DNA of 64,000 nt. It comes from Pseudorhizobium banfieldiae. GTDB taxonomy: Bacteria > Pseudomonadota > Alphaproteobacteria > Rhizobiales > Rhizobiaceae. Position numbers and translations under genes: made by a program. Shown in pieces: positions 9,842 to 19,738 of this stretch; within the stretch, counting starts at the first letter, position 1; each line of letters begins with the position of its first letter. Under the pieces are notes generated by a model. That model did no database searches. It saw only the letters and a list, made by a program, of their open reading frames with translations, and had not been told where the DNA came from. The DNA lies in NCBI RefSeq assembly GCF_000967425.1, contig NZ_FO082820.1, positions 1,736,001 through 1,800,000 on the forward strand, written 5' to 3'.

Positions 9842-11251
9842 ATGACGACCGCAAGCGAAATCATGAAGCAGATCAAGGAAAACGAGGTCAAGTTCGTCGA
9901 CCTGCGTTTCACGGACCCCCGAGGCAAGCTTCACCACGTCACCATGGACGTCGCCGCCGTCGATGAAGACATGTTCGCCGACGGCGTCATGTTCGACGGG
10001 TCCTCAATCGGCGGCTGGAAGGCGATCAACGAGTCCGACATGGTGCTCATGCCCGACCCCGCGACTGTGCACATGGACCCCTTCTTCGCCCAGTCGACGA
10101 TGGTCGTCGTCTGCGACATTCTCGACCCAGTGTCGGGCGAAGCCTATAACCGCGACCCGCGCGGTACCGCCAAGAAGGCCGAGGCCTACCTGAAGGCGTC
10201 GGGAATCGGTGATACCGTCTATGTCGGGCCCGAGCCCGAATTCTTCGTCTTCGATGACGTCAAGTACAAGGCGGACCCCTTCAACACCGGGTTCAAGCTC
10301 GACTCCTCGGAACTGCCGTCCAACGACGATACCGATTATGAAACCGGCAACCTCGGCCACCGTCCGCGCGTGAAGGGCGGCTATTTCCCGGTCCCGCCGG
10401 TCGACAGCCTCCAGGACATGCGCTCGGAAATGCTGACCGTTCTGGCCGAGATGGGCGTGGTCGTCGAGAAGCATCACCACGAGGTGGCATCCGCACAGCA
10501 TGAGCTCGGTGTGAAGTTCGACACCCTGGTCCGCAATGCCGATAAGATGCAGATCTACAAGTATGTGGTGCATCAGGTCGCCAACGCCTATGGCAAGACG
10601 GCGACCTTCATGCCGAAGCCGATCTTCGGCGACAATGGCTCGGGCATGCACGTTCACCAGTCGATCTGGAAGGATGGCAAGCCGACCTTCGCAGGCGACG
10701 AGTATGCAGGACTGTCGGAGTCTTGCCTCTACTACATTGGGGGCATCATCAAGCATGCCAAGGCGATCAACGCCTTCACCAACCCGTCGACGAACTCCTA
10801 CAAGCGTCTCGTCCCAGGGTATGAAGCACCGGTATTGCTTGCCTATTCCGCCCGCAACCGTTCCGCATCCTGCCGCATTCCCTTCGGCACCGGCCCGAAG
10901 GCAAAGCGCGTCGAAGTCCGCTTCCCCGATCCGACGGCGAACCCCTATCTCGGCTTCGCTGCCATGCTGATGGCAGGCCTCGACGGCATCAAGAACAAGA
11001 TCCATCCCGGCAAGGCCATGGACAAGGATCTCTACGATCTGCCTCCGAAGGAACTGAAGAAGATCCCGACTGTCTGCGGCTCGCTGCGCGAAGCTCTCGA
11101 GAGCCTCGACAAGGACCGCAAGTTCCTGACGGCCGGCGGCGTTTTCGACGACGACCAGATCGACGCCTATATCGAGCTGAAGATGACGGAAGTCATGCGC
11201 TTCGAGATGACGCCGCATCCCGTCGAATTCGACATGTACTACTCGGCCTGA
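9842..11251 (+). CDS. glnA: Glutamine synthetase type I
   Basis: Glutamine synthetase (469 residues) makes glutamine from glutamate, ammonia and ATP in the cytosol, as a dodecamer. The signature blocks [27 protein letters not shown] and the metal-binding [11 protein letters not shown] are intact. The adenylylation site is Tyr398 in DKDLYDLPP, so activity should be controlled by GlnE under PII. It follows glnB in what looks like a two-gene operon and ends before a strong intrinsic terminator. Confidence 0.98.
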   Translation: MTTASEIMKQIKENEVKFVDLRFTDPRGKLHHVTMDVAAVDEDMFADGVMFDGSSIGGWKAINESDMVLMPDPATVHMDPFFAQSTMVVVCDILDPVSGEAYNRDPRGTAKKAEAYLKASGIGDTVYVGPEPEFFVFDDVKYKADPFNTGFKLDSSELPSNDDTDYETGNLGHRPRVKGGYFPVPPVDSLQDMRSEMLTVLAEMGVVVEKHHHEVASAQHELGVKFDTLVRNADKMQIYKYVVHQVANAYGKTATFMPKPIFGDNGSGMHVHQSIWKDGKPTFAGDEYAGLSESCLYYIGGIIKHAKAINAFTNPSTNSYKRLVPGYEAPVLLAYSARNRSASCRIPFGTGPKAKRVEVRFPDPTANPYLGFAAMLMAGLDGIKNKIHPGKAMDKDLYDLPPKELKKIPTVCGSLREALESLDKDRKFLTAGGVFDDDQIDAYIELKMTEVMRFEMTPHPVEFDMYYSA

Positions 11252-11275
11252 TCCAGGCAATGCCGAGACAAGAAG

Positions 11276-11300
11276 GCGGCGGGCCATGCCCGCCGCTTTT
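11276..11300 (+). terminator. Intrinsic terminator of glnBA
   Basis: A perfect 9-bp GC stem (GCGGCGGGC/GCCCGCCGC) with loop CAT, followed by TTTT, starting 24 bases after the glnA stop. Confidence 0.9.
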
Positions 11301-11351
11301 CCGTGGCTATACTCAGGGGGCGGAACAACCCTCGTGCCTTCGCATTACCCC

Positions 11352-11380
11352 CTTGATGCGGTGAGATTTTATTCCCACAT
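11352..11380 (+). promoter_or_regulatory. Possible RpoH (heat-shock) promoter of hspQ
   Basis: CTTG, 18 bases, then CCCACAT resembles the alphaproteobacterial sigma-32 pattern CTTG-N17/18-CYTATNT, with two mismatches in the -10 part. It lies 24 bases upstream of a heat-shock-type gene. Low certainty. Confidence 0.38.
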
Positions 11381-11404
11381 CAGGATGCGAAAGGATATCG
11401 CACC

Positions 11405-11734
11405 ATGAAACAACGCAGCGCTAAGTTCACTATCGGTGAAGTGGTCCGCCACAAGGTTTTCCCGTTCCGTGGCGTGGTGTTCGACGTGGATCCGGAGTTT
11501 GCCAATTCCGAGGAATGGTGGAATGCCATTCCCGCCGAGATCCGCCCGAACCGGGACCAGCCCTTCTATCACCTGCTGGCCGAAAACGATGAGACGGAAT
11601 ATGTGGCCTATGTGTCGGAGCAGAACCTCGAGCATGACGAGAGCGACATGCCGCTTCGCAACCCGCAGGTCTACCAGATCTTCGAGGAAGGCCCCCGCGG
11701 GCGGCTGACTCCGAAGATGGGGTTCGCGCACTAA
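11405..11734 (+). CDS. hspQ: Heat shock protein HspQ
   Basis: A 109-residue member of the HspQ/YccV family, hemimethylated-DNA-binding-like proteins. E. coli HspQ is a heat-inducible factor that affects DnaA stability and acts as a specificity-enhancing factor for Lon. The diagnostic core FTIGEVVRHKVFPFRGVVFDVDP and the NQPFYHLLAEN-like segment (here RDQPFYHLLAENDE) followed by YVAYVSEQNL are clear. It stands alone between two terminators, with AAGGA as ribosome binding site and a possible heat-shock promoter upstream. Confidence 0.9.
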   Translation: MKQRSAKFTIGEVVRHKVFPFRGVVFDVDPEFANSEEWWNAIPAEIRPNRDQPFYHLLAENDETEYVAYVSEQNLEHDESDMPLRNPQVYQIFEEGPRGRLTPKMGFAH

Positions 11735-11755
11735 GCCCGACAGAACTCACAAACG

Positions 11756-11784
11756 AAAAACGCCGGCCTGAGGCCGGCGTTTTT
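11756..11784. terminator. Bidirectional terminator between hspQ and the IalB-like gene
   Basis: An A tract, an 8-bp stem CGCCGGCC/GGCCGGCG with loop TGA, then TTTTT. Symmetric A and T tracts allow termination in both directions between these convergent genes. Confidence 0.92.
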
Positions 11785-11808
11785 CTGTGATCTATCTAAC
11801 CGGCAGGA

Positions 11809-12456
11809 TTACTGGCCTTGCTTGGCGGCGTTTTGAGCGTCTTCAAGCTTCTTGCGGGCTTCTTCGGCCTTCTTCTGCATGCCTTCCTGCAGAGTGCGCT
11901 GGCTTTCAGCGAGCTGCGACTGCGTGATCGGCTCTCCGTCAAAGGCCCCGGTGAAGCCGTTCAGGGAAATCTTGATCGGATTGGGCGCGCGGCGGAAATT
12001 GATCGACGTGAACACGACCTCACCGCCCTTCTTGAGGCTGGCGATCATCGCATCCGTCAGCGGCACTTCTGCCGTGCACTTGTCCGGAAGGCAGACAGCA
12101 TAATCGAGCTTCTGGCCCTTGCCGCCATCGATCTGCATGGTGATGCCGGGCGGTATCAGTCGTGCGGTCGGCACCGAGACCTGAAGGATCTTGCGGTTGA
12201 CCTTGCCTTCAACGGTGATCAGGCCGACGGCGGTCACCAACTGCCCGTTCTGGGCGAGCATGATGTTCTGAACGACGCAGAGGTCGCTGTCATCCTGCTT
12301 GGTACAGGTCTTGAACCAGCCAAGCGGTGGCGCCCCTGCTCCTGCGGCTGCCGGTGCACCCTGCGCCAGCGCGGCGGTGGGCACGGTGGATGCCGCGAAC
12401 GAAAGAGCGAGCGCGGACATCGCCGTCCGCAGAGCCGTATTTGCCTTGAGTTTCAT
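11809..12456 (-). CDS. Invasion-associated locus B (IalB) family periplasmic protein
   Basis: A 215-residue exported protein. A Sec signal peptide (about residues 1-31, ending PTAALAQG) is followed by an IalB-type domain starting GWFKTCTKQDDSDLCVVQN, with four cysteines in two places (WFKTC...LC and VCLPDKC) that could form disulphides. The C-terminal 40 residues are a charged Lys/Glu/Gln-rich helix. IalB was described in Bartonella as affecting erythrocyte invasion; free-living and symbiotic rhizobia carry several homologues of unknown function, so no invasion role should be assumed. Confidence 0.82.
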   Translation of the reverse strand: MKLKANTALRTAMSALALSFAASTVPTAALAQGAPAAAGAGAPPLGWFKTCTKQDDSDLCVVQNIMLAQNGQLVTAVGLITVEGKVNRKILQVSVPTARLIPPGITMQIDGGKGQKLDYAVCLPDKCTAEVPLTDAMIASLKKGGEVVFTSINFRRAPNPIKISLNGFTGAFDGEPITQSQLAESQRTLQEGMQKKAEEARKKLEDAQNAAKQGQ

Positions 12457-12736
12457 AACGAAAGATCCGTCTCCTGAAATCGGTCCGGGTACGGCTTTCG
12501 CCGCCCTCCCTCGGGTGTCCTACTGCACTCCACCTGTCGGCGAAATGAGGCAATTGAATGACTCCCGGCTTCGACATCCTGTTACATCGGCGACAGAGTG
12601 ATATCCAGTCCTTCCGAGGGGGTTTTTTACAGGACGGTTACCAACGGTAGCTCCCACTCCCGGGACAGGAGGTTGGTCACCTTCCATGGTTGGTCTATTT
12701 TGGCAGAGACCGATTCGAAGTCCCGAAGGATATACC

Positions 12737-14545
12737 ATGCGCCGCCTCATCCCGTTCCTGGTACTCGCCGGCATGTCCTGGCCTGCCGCCGCCGAACCTC
12801 TGCACGCGATTGCCATGCATGGCGAGCCGGCGCTGCCCGCCAACTACACACATTTCCCCTATGCCAAGCCGGACGTGAAGAAAGGCGGCAGTGTTCGCTA
12901 TGGCGTCGTCGGCACTTATGACAGCCTCAACCCCTTCATCCTGAAGAGTATGCGCACGACTGCGCGCGGCATGTGGGATCCGCAGTTCGGACACCTCGTC
13001 TTCGAACCGCTGATGCAGCGCTCCGCGGACGAGCCGTTCACTCTCTATGGTCTGTTGGCGCAAAGCATCGAGATGGACGAGGAGCGCAGCTTCATCCAGT
13101 TCAACCTCAATCCCGATGCCAAGTGGTCGGACGGTCAGCCGGTGACGCCGGACGACGTGATCTTTACGATGGAACTCCTGCGAGACAAGGGGCGTACGCC
13201 GTTCAGTAACAGGCTGACACCGGTGGCCCGGATGGAGAAGGTCGGCACCCATTCCGTGAAGTTTGTCTTCAACGAGAAATCAGACCGTGAATTCCCGCTG
13301 ATCCTGGCGACGGCCACGCCGATCCTTCCGAAGCATGCCACGGACGTCGCTGCTTTCGAGCAATCATCCCTGGCGATCCCGGTCGGTTCCGGGCCCTACA
13401 GGGTGAAGTCACTGACCCCGGGAGAACGGATTGTGTTCGAACGCAACCCTGACTATTGGGGCAAGGACATTCCGGCCAAGGTCGGGTTCGACAACTATGA
13501 CCAGATCTCGGTGGAGTACTTCCTGCAGGAGAACACCCTGTTCGAGGCCTTCAAGAAGGGGGTCGTCGACATCTATCCGGATGGGAGCCCAACCCATTGG
13601 GCGCGGGCTTATGACTTCCCTGATGTTCAGAGCGGGGCCGTGATCAAGGACACCTTCCGGCCGCAAGTGCCGACAGGGATGCTGGGTTTCGTCTTCAATA
13701 CGCGCCGCGCCGTCTTCACCGATCCGAACGTTCGCGAGGCGCTGGCGCTCGCGTTTGATTTCGAATGGGCCAACAAGAACCTTTTCGAGGGCGCCTACAC
13801 CCGGACGGAAAGCTTCTGGCAAAACTCCTCTCTCTCCTCGCTCGGCGAGCCGGCTGACCCGCGCGAACTGGCGATTCTCGGAGACGCCAAGGACGTCCTT
13901 GATCCCACCGTGCTCGACGGCAGCTACCGCATTCCCAAGACCGATGCCTCCGGCGGGGACCGAAAGATACTGCGTCGTGTCGTCGAGCTTCTGAAGGAAG
14001 GCGGTTACACGATCAAGGGCGGCAGGATGTCCGACGGATCCGGCAGGCCCCTTCGCTTCGAGATCATGACCCAGACACAGGATCAGGAAAAGCTGGCGAT
14101 CGCCTATCAGCGGACGCTCAGGATGATCGGCGTCGAGGCAACCATCCGTACCGTGGACGATGCGCAGTACCAGGCACGCTCCGGCACCTTCGATTACGAT
14201 GTGATCGTCAAGTCCTACCCCTCCTCGCTCTCCCCGGGAATAGAACAGGTTGGGCGCTGGGGGTCGGTTTCGCGCGATCGCGAGGGAAGCAACAATTTCG
14301 CCGGCGTGGCCGACCCAAGCATCGACCGCGCGATCGAGGCAATGCTGAGCGCCCGCAGCCGCGAAGAGTTCGAGGCGGCAGTCCGGGCCTATGATCGATT
14401 GCTGATCGCCGGCCACTACCTGGTTCCGCTTTACCACGTGCCGGAACAATGGGTGGCGCGGCGTAGCTATATCGGTTATCCCGACAAGATACCTCTATAC
14501 GGCTATCAGCTTCCCGTCTGGTTCGACAAACGCGTACAGGACTGA
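12737..14545 (+). CDS. YejA-like peptide-type ABC transporter substrate-binding protein
   Basis: A 602-residue periplasmic binding protein of solute-binding family 5 (oligopeptide/nickel type), closest in character to YejA: a signal peptide ending WPAAAEP, then HAIAMHGEPALP and KGGSVRYGVVGTYDSLNPF. Family blocks IEMDEERSFIQFNLNPDAKW and PVGSGPYRVKSLTPGERIVF are present. The ATG at 12737 has a good AAGGA site. No permease or ATPase gene is adjacent, so it is either an orphan binding protein or works with a transporter elsewhere. The 280-base gap upstream shows no recognisable motif. It may be co-transcribed with the FrnE-type gene 42 bases downstream. Confidence 0.87.
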   Translation: MRRLIPFLVLAGMSWPAAAEPLHAIAMHGEPALPANYTHFPYAKPDVKKGGSVRYGVVGTYDSLNPFILKSMRTTARGMWDPQFGHLVFEPLMQRSADEPFTLYGLLAQSIEMDEERSFIQFNLNPDAKWSDGQPVTPDDVIFTMELLRDKGRTPFSNRLTPVARMEKVGTHSVKFVFNEKSDREFPLILATATPILPKHATDVAAFEQSSLAIPVGSGPYRVKSLTPGERIVFERNPDYWGKDIPAKVGFDNYDQISVEYFLQENTLFEAFKKGVVDIYPDGSPTHWARAYDFPDVQSGAVIKDTFRPQVPTGMLGFVFNTRRAVFTDPNVREALALAFDFEWANKNLFEGAYTRTESFWQNSSLSSLGEPADPRELAILGDAKDVLDPTVLDGSYRIPKTDASGGDRKILRRVVELLKEGGYTIKGGRMSDGSGRPLRFEIMTQTQDQEKLAIAYQRTLRMIGVEATIRTVDDAQYQARSGTFDYDVIVKSYPSSLSPGIEQVGRWGSVSRDREGSNNFAGVADPSIDRAIEAMLSARSREEFEAAVRAYDRLLIAGHYLVPLYHVPEQWVARRSYIGYPDKIPLYGYQLPVWFDKRVQD

Positions 14546-14587
14546 CCACAGCCGACTGCCATTACAATTTCAGGAAGGGATGCGGCC

Positions 14588-15259
14588 ATGGAGCGCGTAA
14601 CCATCGATGTCGTATCCGACATTGTCTGCCCATGGTGCTATTTGGGCAAGGCGCGGCTGGAACTCGCGATCGCCGAGGTTCAGGGTGAGGTCGGCGTGGA
14701 TGTCAACTGGCGGCCCTACCAGTTGGACCCGGACGCGAGCAGCACGGGCACCGACTACCGCGCGCACCTGATCAACAAGCTGGGAGGCGCGGAGCGCCTC
14801 GACGAGATGCAGGATACCCTCAGGCAACACGGCCGCGAGATTGGCGTCACGTTCCGTTTCGATGACATCAAGGTGCGCGCCAACACGCTCGACGCGCATC
14901 GGCTTCTCCACTGGGCGGGCATAGAGGGTCGAGAAATCCAGGACCGTGTGGCGACCGCCCTGTTCAAGGCCCATTTCGAGGATGGAGTGAACGTCGCGGA
15001 CCATGAAGTGCTGATCGGTATCGCGGGTCGGTGCGGGCTTGATTCTGCCGTGATCGCCAATCTGCTGGCGTCGGACGCCGACAAGGCTAAGGTGCTCGAC
15101 GAGATCGAGGCCGCACGACAGATGGGCGTCAACGGTGTCCCGTTCCTGATCTTCGACGGCCAGTATGCTGTCAGTGGAGCGCAGCCGCCTGAGGTGCTTG
15201 CTGAAGCCCTGCGCGACATTGCGCGCATGAAGGCGGAAGCCCGCAAAGGCATGATCTGA
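14588..15259 (+). CDS. DsbA family oxidoreductase, FrnE type
   Basis: A 223-residue thioredoxin-fold protein with the redox motif CPWC at residues 14-17 (DIVCPWCYLGKARLE) and the cis-proline block GVNGVPFLIFDGQYAVSGAQ. It lacks a signal peptide, so it acts in the cytosol. FrnE-like proteins were first linked to polyketide biosynthesis and, in Deinococcus, to disulphide isomerase activity and oxidative stress tolerance; the substrate here is unknown. It lies 12 bases before the EamA exporter gene. Confidence 0.86.
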   Translation: MERVTIDVVSDIVCPWCYLGKARLELAIAEVQGEVGVDVNWRPYQLDPDASSTGTDYRAHLINKLGGAERLDEMQDTLRQHGREIGVTFRFDDIKVRANTLDAHRLLHWAGIEGREIQDRVATALFKAHFEDGVNVADHEVLIGIAGRCGLDSAVIANLLASDADKAKVLDEIEAARQMGVNGVPFLIFDGQYAVSGAQPPEVLAEALRDIARMKAEARKGMI

Positions 15260-15271
15260 CGGGCCGCCTCC

Positions 15272-16210
15272 ATGTCCGCCGAACCGACCTTGAAGGGCGT
15301 GCTCCTCGCCTTCGCCGCCTTTGCGGCCTTCTCCTGGAGCGATGCGAGCGTGAAACTTATCGAGGGAGCGCTGAGCGCCTTCGAAATGGCCTTCCTGGGG
15401 GCGGTGTTCGGCCTTGTGGGGCTACCGTTCCTGATGAAGCGCGAGGACCGGCTTTCGGACATGCTGCGGACCACGAGCCGACCGCTGTGGCTGTTGCGGG
15501 CGCTGGCGGCAGCAGTCGGAACCATCACCAGCGTCACCGCCTTCACCTACCTCTCCATGGCGGAGGCCTTTGCCCTCATCTTCCTGCTGCCCTCCTTTGT
15601 CACGATCATGTCCGTCGTCTTCCTGAAGGAACAGGTCGGCATCCACCGCTGGAGCGCAGTCATCATCGGCTTCATCGGCGTTCTGGTGGTACTGCGCCCC
15701 GGATTTCGCGAGCTTTCCATCGGTCACCTCGCAGCCGTATTTGCCGGGCTGAGCGGCGCGATCTCCATTGTCGTCTATCGCGCCATTGGCCATCGGGAAA
15801 AAGGCATATCGCTTTATGGCGCCGGTGTGCTGGGATCTCTCCTGGTCTGCGGAGTCCTGATGCTGCCCGGCTTCGCTTGGCCCTCCGCGCTGCAATGGCT
15901 GATGCTCGCCGGTTATGGCCTCTTCGCCGCGCTTGCGACCATCCTGCTGATGCATGCCACGGCTCACGCACCCGCAGCAGTCGTTGGCCCTACGCAGTAC
16001 AGCCAGATGCTCTGGGCGGTCCTCTTCGGCTACCTCGTCTTCGGCGATGCGGTCGATTTGCCGATGCTGCTCGGCATCCTGCTGATCATCGGCTCCGGCC
16101 TGCTGACGCTGGCGCGCGAGCGCGTGCGAAACGTTCCGCTGCCAGCCTCCGTTGTCAGCGACCCGCCGGCAACTGCCCTGGCGGCCACTGACGATACCGC
16201 CGCGACCTGA
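15272..16210 (+). CDS. EamA/DMT family transporter
   Basis: A 312-residue inner-membrane protein with about ten transmembrane segments in two EamA repeats (first FAAFAAFSWSDASVKLIEG, second SIGHLAAVFAGLSGAISIVV). Drug/metabolite-type exporters and some metabolite importers share this fold, so the substrate cannot be assigned. It probably forms an operon with the FrnE-type gene upstream. It is convergent with mfd, with only 12 bases between the stops and no visible terminator. Confidence 0.85.
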   Translation: MSAEPTLKGVLLAFAAFAAFSWSDASVKLIEGALSAFEMAFLGAVFGLVGLPFLMKREDRLSDMLRTTSRPLWLLRALAAAVGTITSVTAFTYLSMAEAFALIFLLPSFVTIMSVVFLKEQVGIHRWSAVIIGFIGVLVVLRPGFRELSIGHLAAVFAGLSGAISIVVYRAIGHREKGISLYGAGVLGSLLVCGVLMLPGFAWPSALQWLMLAGYGLFAALATILLMHATAHAPAAVVGPTQYSQMLWAVLFGYLVFGDAVDLPMLLGILLIIGSGLLTLARERVRNVPLPASVVSDPPATALAATDDTAAT

Positions 16211-16222
16211 CGGCTTCCGCCA

Positions 16223-19200
16223 CTACTCTGCTTCTTTCGCGATCACGGCGAATTGCTTCATCACCTGAGCCGCAACTGCCAGCCGCTTGTCCGGGGTCGG
16301 AAGGTCGCGGGTCAGGAAGACGCTCTGGTCCGGCCGAATCTTCGCCATCGTCCCCTGCTTGGCGATGTACTGCACAAGGCCGGCAGGGTTCGGAAACTGC
16401 TTGTCCCGGAAGGTGACGACGAGGCCTTTCGGTCCAGCATCGAGCTTTTCGACATTCGCGGTACGGCAGAGCGATTTCACGTAGACGACCTTGAGCAGGT
16501 TCTGCACCTCGGACGGCAGCGGGCCGAAACGGTCGATCATCTCCGCGCCGAAGCCGTCGATCTCCTTGAGGTCGGTCAGTTCACCGAGCCGACGGTAGAG
16601 GCTCATGCGCAGATGCAGGTCAGGAACGTAATCCTCGGGGATCATCACGGTGCTCCCGACCGATATCTGCGGCGACCAGCCGGTGTCGACGATCTCGTCA
16701 TCGCCTCGGACCTCGGCTACGGCCTCCTCCAGCATCTGCTGGTAGAGCTCGAATCCGACTTCTTTGATGTGACCCGACTGTTCCTCTCCAAGCAGGTTCC
16801 CTGCGCCACGGATGTCGAGGTCGTGGCTGGCGAGCTGGAAGCCTGCGCCCAGCGTGTCGAGCGACTGAAGCACCTTGAGGCGACGTTCGGCCGTCGCAGT
16901 CAACTGCTTGTTGACCGGCAGTGTGAACAGCGCGAACGCACGTACCTTCGAGCGCCCGACACGGCCGCGCAACTGATAGAGCTGGGCTAGCCCGAACATG
17001 TCGGCGCGGTGGACGATCAGGGTATTGGCGGTCGGTACGTCGAGCCCCGACTCCACGATCGTCGTTGACAGAAGGACGTCGTATTTTCCGTCGTAGAAGG
17101 CATTCATGATGTCTTCCAGTTCACCCGACGCCATTTGCCCGTGCGCGACTGCTACCTTCAACTCCGGCACATCCGATTGCAGGAAAGCCTGGATGTCCGG
17201 CAGGTCGGCGAGACGCGGACAGACATAGAAGCTCTGGCCGCCACGATAGTGCTCGCGCATCAGAGTCTCGCGAATCACCAGCGGATCGAAGGGCGAGATG
17301 AAGGTGCGCACCGCCATGCGGTCCACGGGCGGCGTGGTGATGAGCGAGAGTTCGCGGACACCCGTCATCGCCAGTTGCAGCGTTCTGGGGATCGGCGTTG
17401 CTGACAGCGTCAGCACATGCACGTCACTCTTGAGCTCCTTCAGCCTCTCCTTGTGCTTGACGCCGAAATGCTGCTCCTCGTCGATGATCAGGAGGGCGAG
17501 GTTGGAGAAGCTGATGCCGCTTCCCAGAAGCGCGTGGGTGCCGACCACGATGTCGACCTTCCCCTCTGCCAGATCTTTCTTGACCTGGTTGAGTTCCTTG
17601 GTCGGGACCAGACGGGAGGCTTGGGCGACCTTGATCGGGAGGCCGCGGAAGCGCTCCCGAAATGTCTTGTAGTGTTGCCGCGCCAGAAGTGTGGTTGGGA
17701 CGACGACGGCCACCTGGCCCCCGTTCATTGCGGCGAGGAAGGCCGCGCGAAGAGCGACCTCCGTCTTGCCGAATCCGACGTCGCCGCAGACGAGCCGGTC
17801 CATCGGCTTGCCGGCCGACAGGTCGTCCCGGACGGCCTCGATGGCGCTGTCCTGATCCTCGGTTTCGTCATAGGGGAAACGGGCCGCAAACTCGTCGTAG
17901 AGACCGTCAGGGGCCGCCAGAACAGGCGCGCGACGCGTGATCCGGCTGGCTGCGACCCGGATCAGGCCTTCGGCCATGTCCAGCAGGCGCTTCTTGAGCT
18001 TCGCCTTGCGGGCCTGCCAGGCTCCACCGCCGAGCTTGTCCAGCGCCGCTTCGGCGGCATCCGATCCGTAGCGGGACAGGAGGTCGATGTTCTCGACCGG
18101 CAGGAACAGCTTGGCCTGATCGGCATAGTGGAGTTCAAGGCAGGCGCGGGGCGCGCCGGCCGCCTCGATCGTCACGAGCCCGACAAAGCGCCCGATCCCG
18201 TGTTCCGCATGAACCACGAGCGACCCTTCGTCGAGCCCGGAAACTTCCGAGATGAAGTCGCTGCCGCGCTTACGTCGCCTGCCGCGGCGGACCATCCTGT
18301 CGCCGAGGATGTCCTGTTCGCCGATGACGGCGAAGCTGTCGGTTTCGAAGCCGGCTTCGAGATTGAGAACAGCCGATGCGGCTTCGCCCTTTTCGAGCTT
18401 CTCCAGGTCGGCGAACGCTTCGATGGGCTTGACGCGCTGGAGACCGTGTTCTTCGAGGACCTGCAACAACCGGTCGAGAGATCCCGCCGACCATCCCGTG
18501 ATCAGCACCCTACGGCCGGCAGATCGCCTTTCGGAGATGTGTTTGACCGCCAGGTCGAAGACGTTGACGCGCTCGTCTCGATCATCCTTTTCGGCCTGCG
18601 ATTTCGCCCAGCGCGGACCGACACGTGCGTCAAGTTCGATGACGCGGCGGCCTTGCGTGTCGTGTTCGTTGAATGGCGTCAGGCGAACTGAATTCGCCTC
18701 ATCCAGTGCGGTGGAGAACGCCTTGGCATCGAGATACAGTTGCCCCGGCGGAACGGGCTTGTAGGGCGCCGCCTGAGCAGCGGCGCCCTTGCCTTGCGTG
18801 CCACTGTCGCGGCGGGCCTCATAGTAGTCGACGATCAGCTTGGAACGCTCGTTGGCAGCTTCGCGGGCCGTATGATCCGTAACGAGACGGAAGTCCTTGA
18901 GGTAGTCGAACGCGGTATCGAGCCGCTCGTAGAAGAGCGGCAGCCAATGCTCCATTCCCGCATATCGTCGTCCTTCTGACACTGCCTGGTAGAGAGCGTC
19001 ATCCCGTGTGGCGGCGCCGAAGAGCGCCAGGTAGTTGGTCCGGAACCGGCTGATGGTCTCGGGTGTCAGCGACACCTCGCTCATCGGATTGAGGTCGAGG
19101 GAGCGCGCCTGCCCCGTCGTACGCTGGCTGGCGGGGTCGAATGTCCGGATGGTCTCAAGCGTGTCGCCGAAGAAATCGAGGCGGACGGGCTCTTCGTTTC

Positions 19201-19735
19201 CCGGAACGAAGACGTCGAGAATGCCCCCGCGTACCGCGAATTCGCCCACTTCCCGCACCGTCGGGACGCGATCGAAGCCGTTGCGCTCCAGCCGCGCGGC
19301 GATATCGTCCATGCGGACGCTGTTCCCCGGCCGGGCAGAGAATGCCAGACTTTCGATCACCTCCGCCGGAGCAATCTTCTGCAGCATGGCATTGACGGTA
19401 ACGAGGATGATCGCCGGATGCAGCTTGCGCGCATGGGCGATAAGCCCGGAGAGCGCCGCCAAGCGACGCGCGGAGACATCAGCACCGGGCGAGACGCGGT
19501 CATAGGGAAGACAGTCCCAGGCCGGCAGCGTCAGGACGGGGATTTCAGGCGCGATAAAGCCGAGCATCTGCTCGATATCGGCCATCCGCTGGCCATCCGA
19601 CATGATGAAGGCTACCGGCTGACCTGCCTTGGTCATCTCGGCCAGAAGCAGCGCCTCCATGCCGGGCGGAACGTTGCCGATAGTCAGCGAGCTGCCGGCC
19701 GCGGCAATCTTCTTGGCATCGAAACCTGGGATCAT
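16223..19735 (-). CDS. mfd: Transcription-repair coupling factor Mfd
   Basis: A 1170-residue DNA translocase that removes stalled RNA polymerase and recruits UvrA. The N-terminal UvrB-like domain (LTLPAWDCLPYDRVSPGADVSA-type block), the RNA polymerase-interacting domain (LVVHAEHGIGRFVG), and the RecG-like motor with Walker A GDVGFGKTE and DEEQHFG box are visible, followed by TRG-type motif blocks (LYQLRGRVGRSK) and the C-terminal D7 domain. The ATG lies 3 bases after the sdhE stop, so the two genes are translationally close. The pairing of mfd with sdhE is common in rhizobia. Confidence 0.97.
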   Translation of the reverse strand: MIPGFDAKKIAAAGSSLTIGNVPPGMEALLLAEMTKAGQPVAFIMSDGQRMADIEQMLGFIAPEIPVLTLPAWDCLPYDRVSPGADVSARRLAALSGLIAHARKLHPAIILVTVNAMLQKIAPAEVIESLAFSARPGNSVRMDDIAARLERNGFDRVPTVREVGEFAVRGGILDVFVPGNEEPVRLDFFGDTLETIRTFDPASQRTTGQARSLDLNPMSEVSLTPETISRFRTNYLALFGAATRDDALYQAVSEGRRYAGMEHWLPLFYERLDTAFDYLKDFRLVTDHTAREAANERSKLIVDYYEARRDSGTQGKGAAAQAAPYKPVPPGQLYLDAKAFSTALDEANSVRLTPFNEHDTQGRRVIELDARVGPRWAKSQAEKDDRDERVNVFDLAVKHISERRSAGRRVLITGWSAGSLDRLLQVLEEHGLQRVKPIEAFADLEKLEKGEAASAVLNLEAGFETDSFAVIGEQDILGDRMVRRGRRRKRGSDFISEVSGLDEGSLVVHAEHGIGRFVGLVTIEAAGAPRACLELHYADQAKLFLPVENIDLLSRYGSDAAEAALDKLGGGAWQARKAKLKKRLLDMAEGLIRVAASRITRRAPVLAAPDGLYDEFAARFPYDETEDQDSAIEAVRDDLSAGKPMDRLVCGDVGFGKTEVALRAAFLAAMNGGQVAVVVPTTLLARQHYKTFRERFRGLPIKVAQASRLVPTKELNQVKKDLAEGKVDIVVGTHALLGSGISFSNLALLIIDEEQHFGVKHKERLKELKSDVHVLTLSATPIPRTLQLAMTGVRELSLITTPPVDRMAVRTFISPFDPLVIRETLMREHYRGGQSFYVCPRLADLPDIQAFLQSDVPELKVAVAHGQMASGELEDIMNAFYDGKYDVLLSTTIVESGLDVPTANTLIVHRADMFGLAQLYQLRGRVGRSKVRAFALFTLPVNKQLTATAERRLKVLQSLDTLGAGFQLASHDLDIRGAGNLLGEEQSGHIKEVGFELYQQMLEEAVAEVRGDDEIVDTGWSPQISVGSTVMIPEDYVPDLHLRMSLYRRLGELTDLKEIDGFGAEMIDRFGPLPSEVQNLLKVVYVKSLCRTANVEKLDAGPKGLVVTFRDKQFPNPAGLVQYIAKQGTMAKIRPDQSVFLTRDLPTPDKRLAVAAQVMKQFAVIAKEAE

Positions 19736-19738
19736 TTT

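Noticed and set aside
10004..11287. 427-codon minus-strand frame opposite glnA
   Set aside because: It mirrors glnA codon structure and has no family features.
11809..12456. Reading the IalB-like gene as an invasion or virulence factor
   Set aside because: The family is common in non-pathogenic rhizobia with several copies; the name comes from Bartonella and says nothing about this organism.
12457..12736. Search for operators in the divergent gap between the IalB-like and YejA-like genes
   Set aside because: Only a T-rich patch (GGGGGTTTTTTA) and no convincing palindrome or promoter pair was found.
17417..18691. 424-codon plus-strand frame inside mfd
   Set aside because: mfd has unbroken conserved motifs across this part on the other strand; the frame has no ribosome binding site and no recognisable family.
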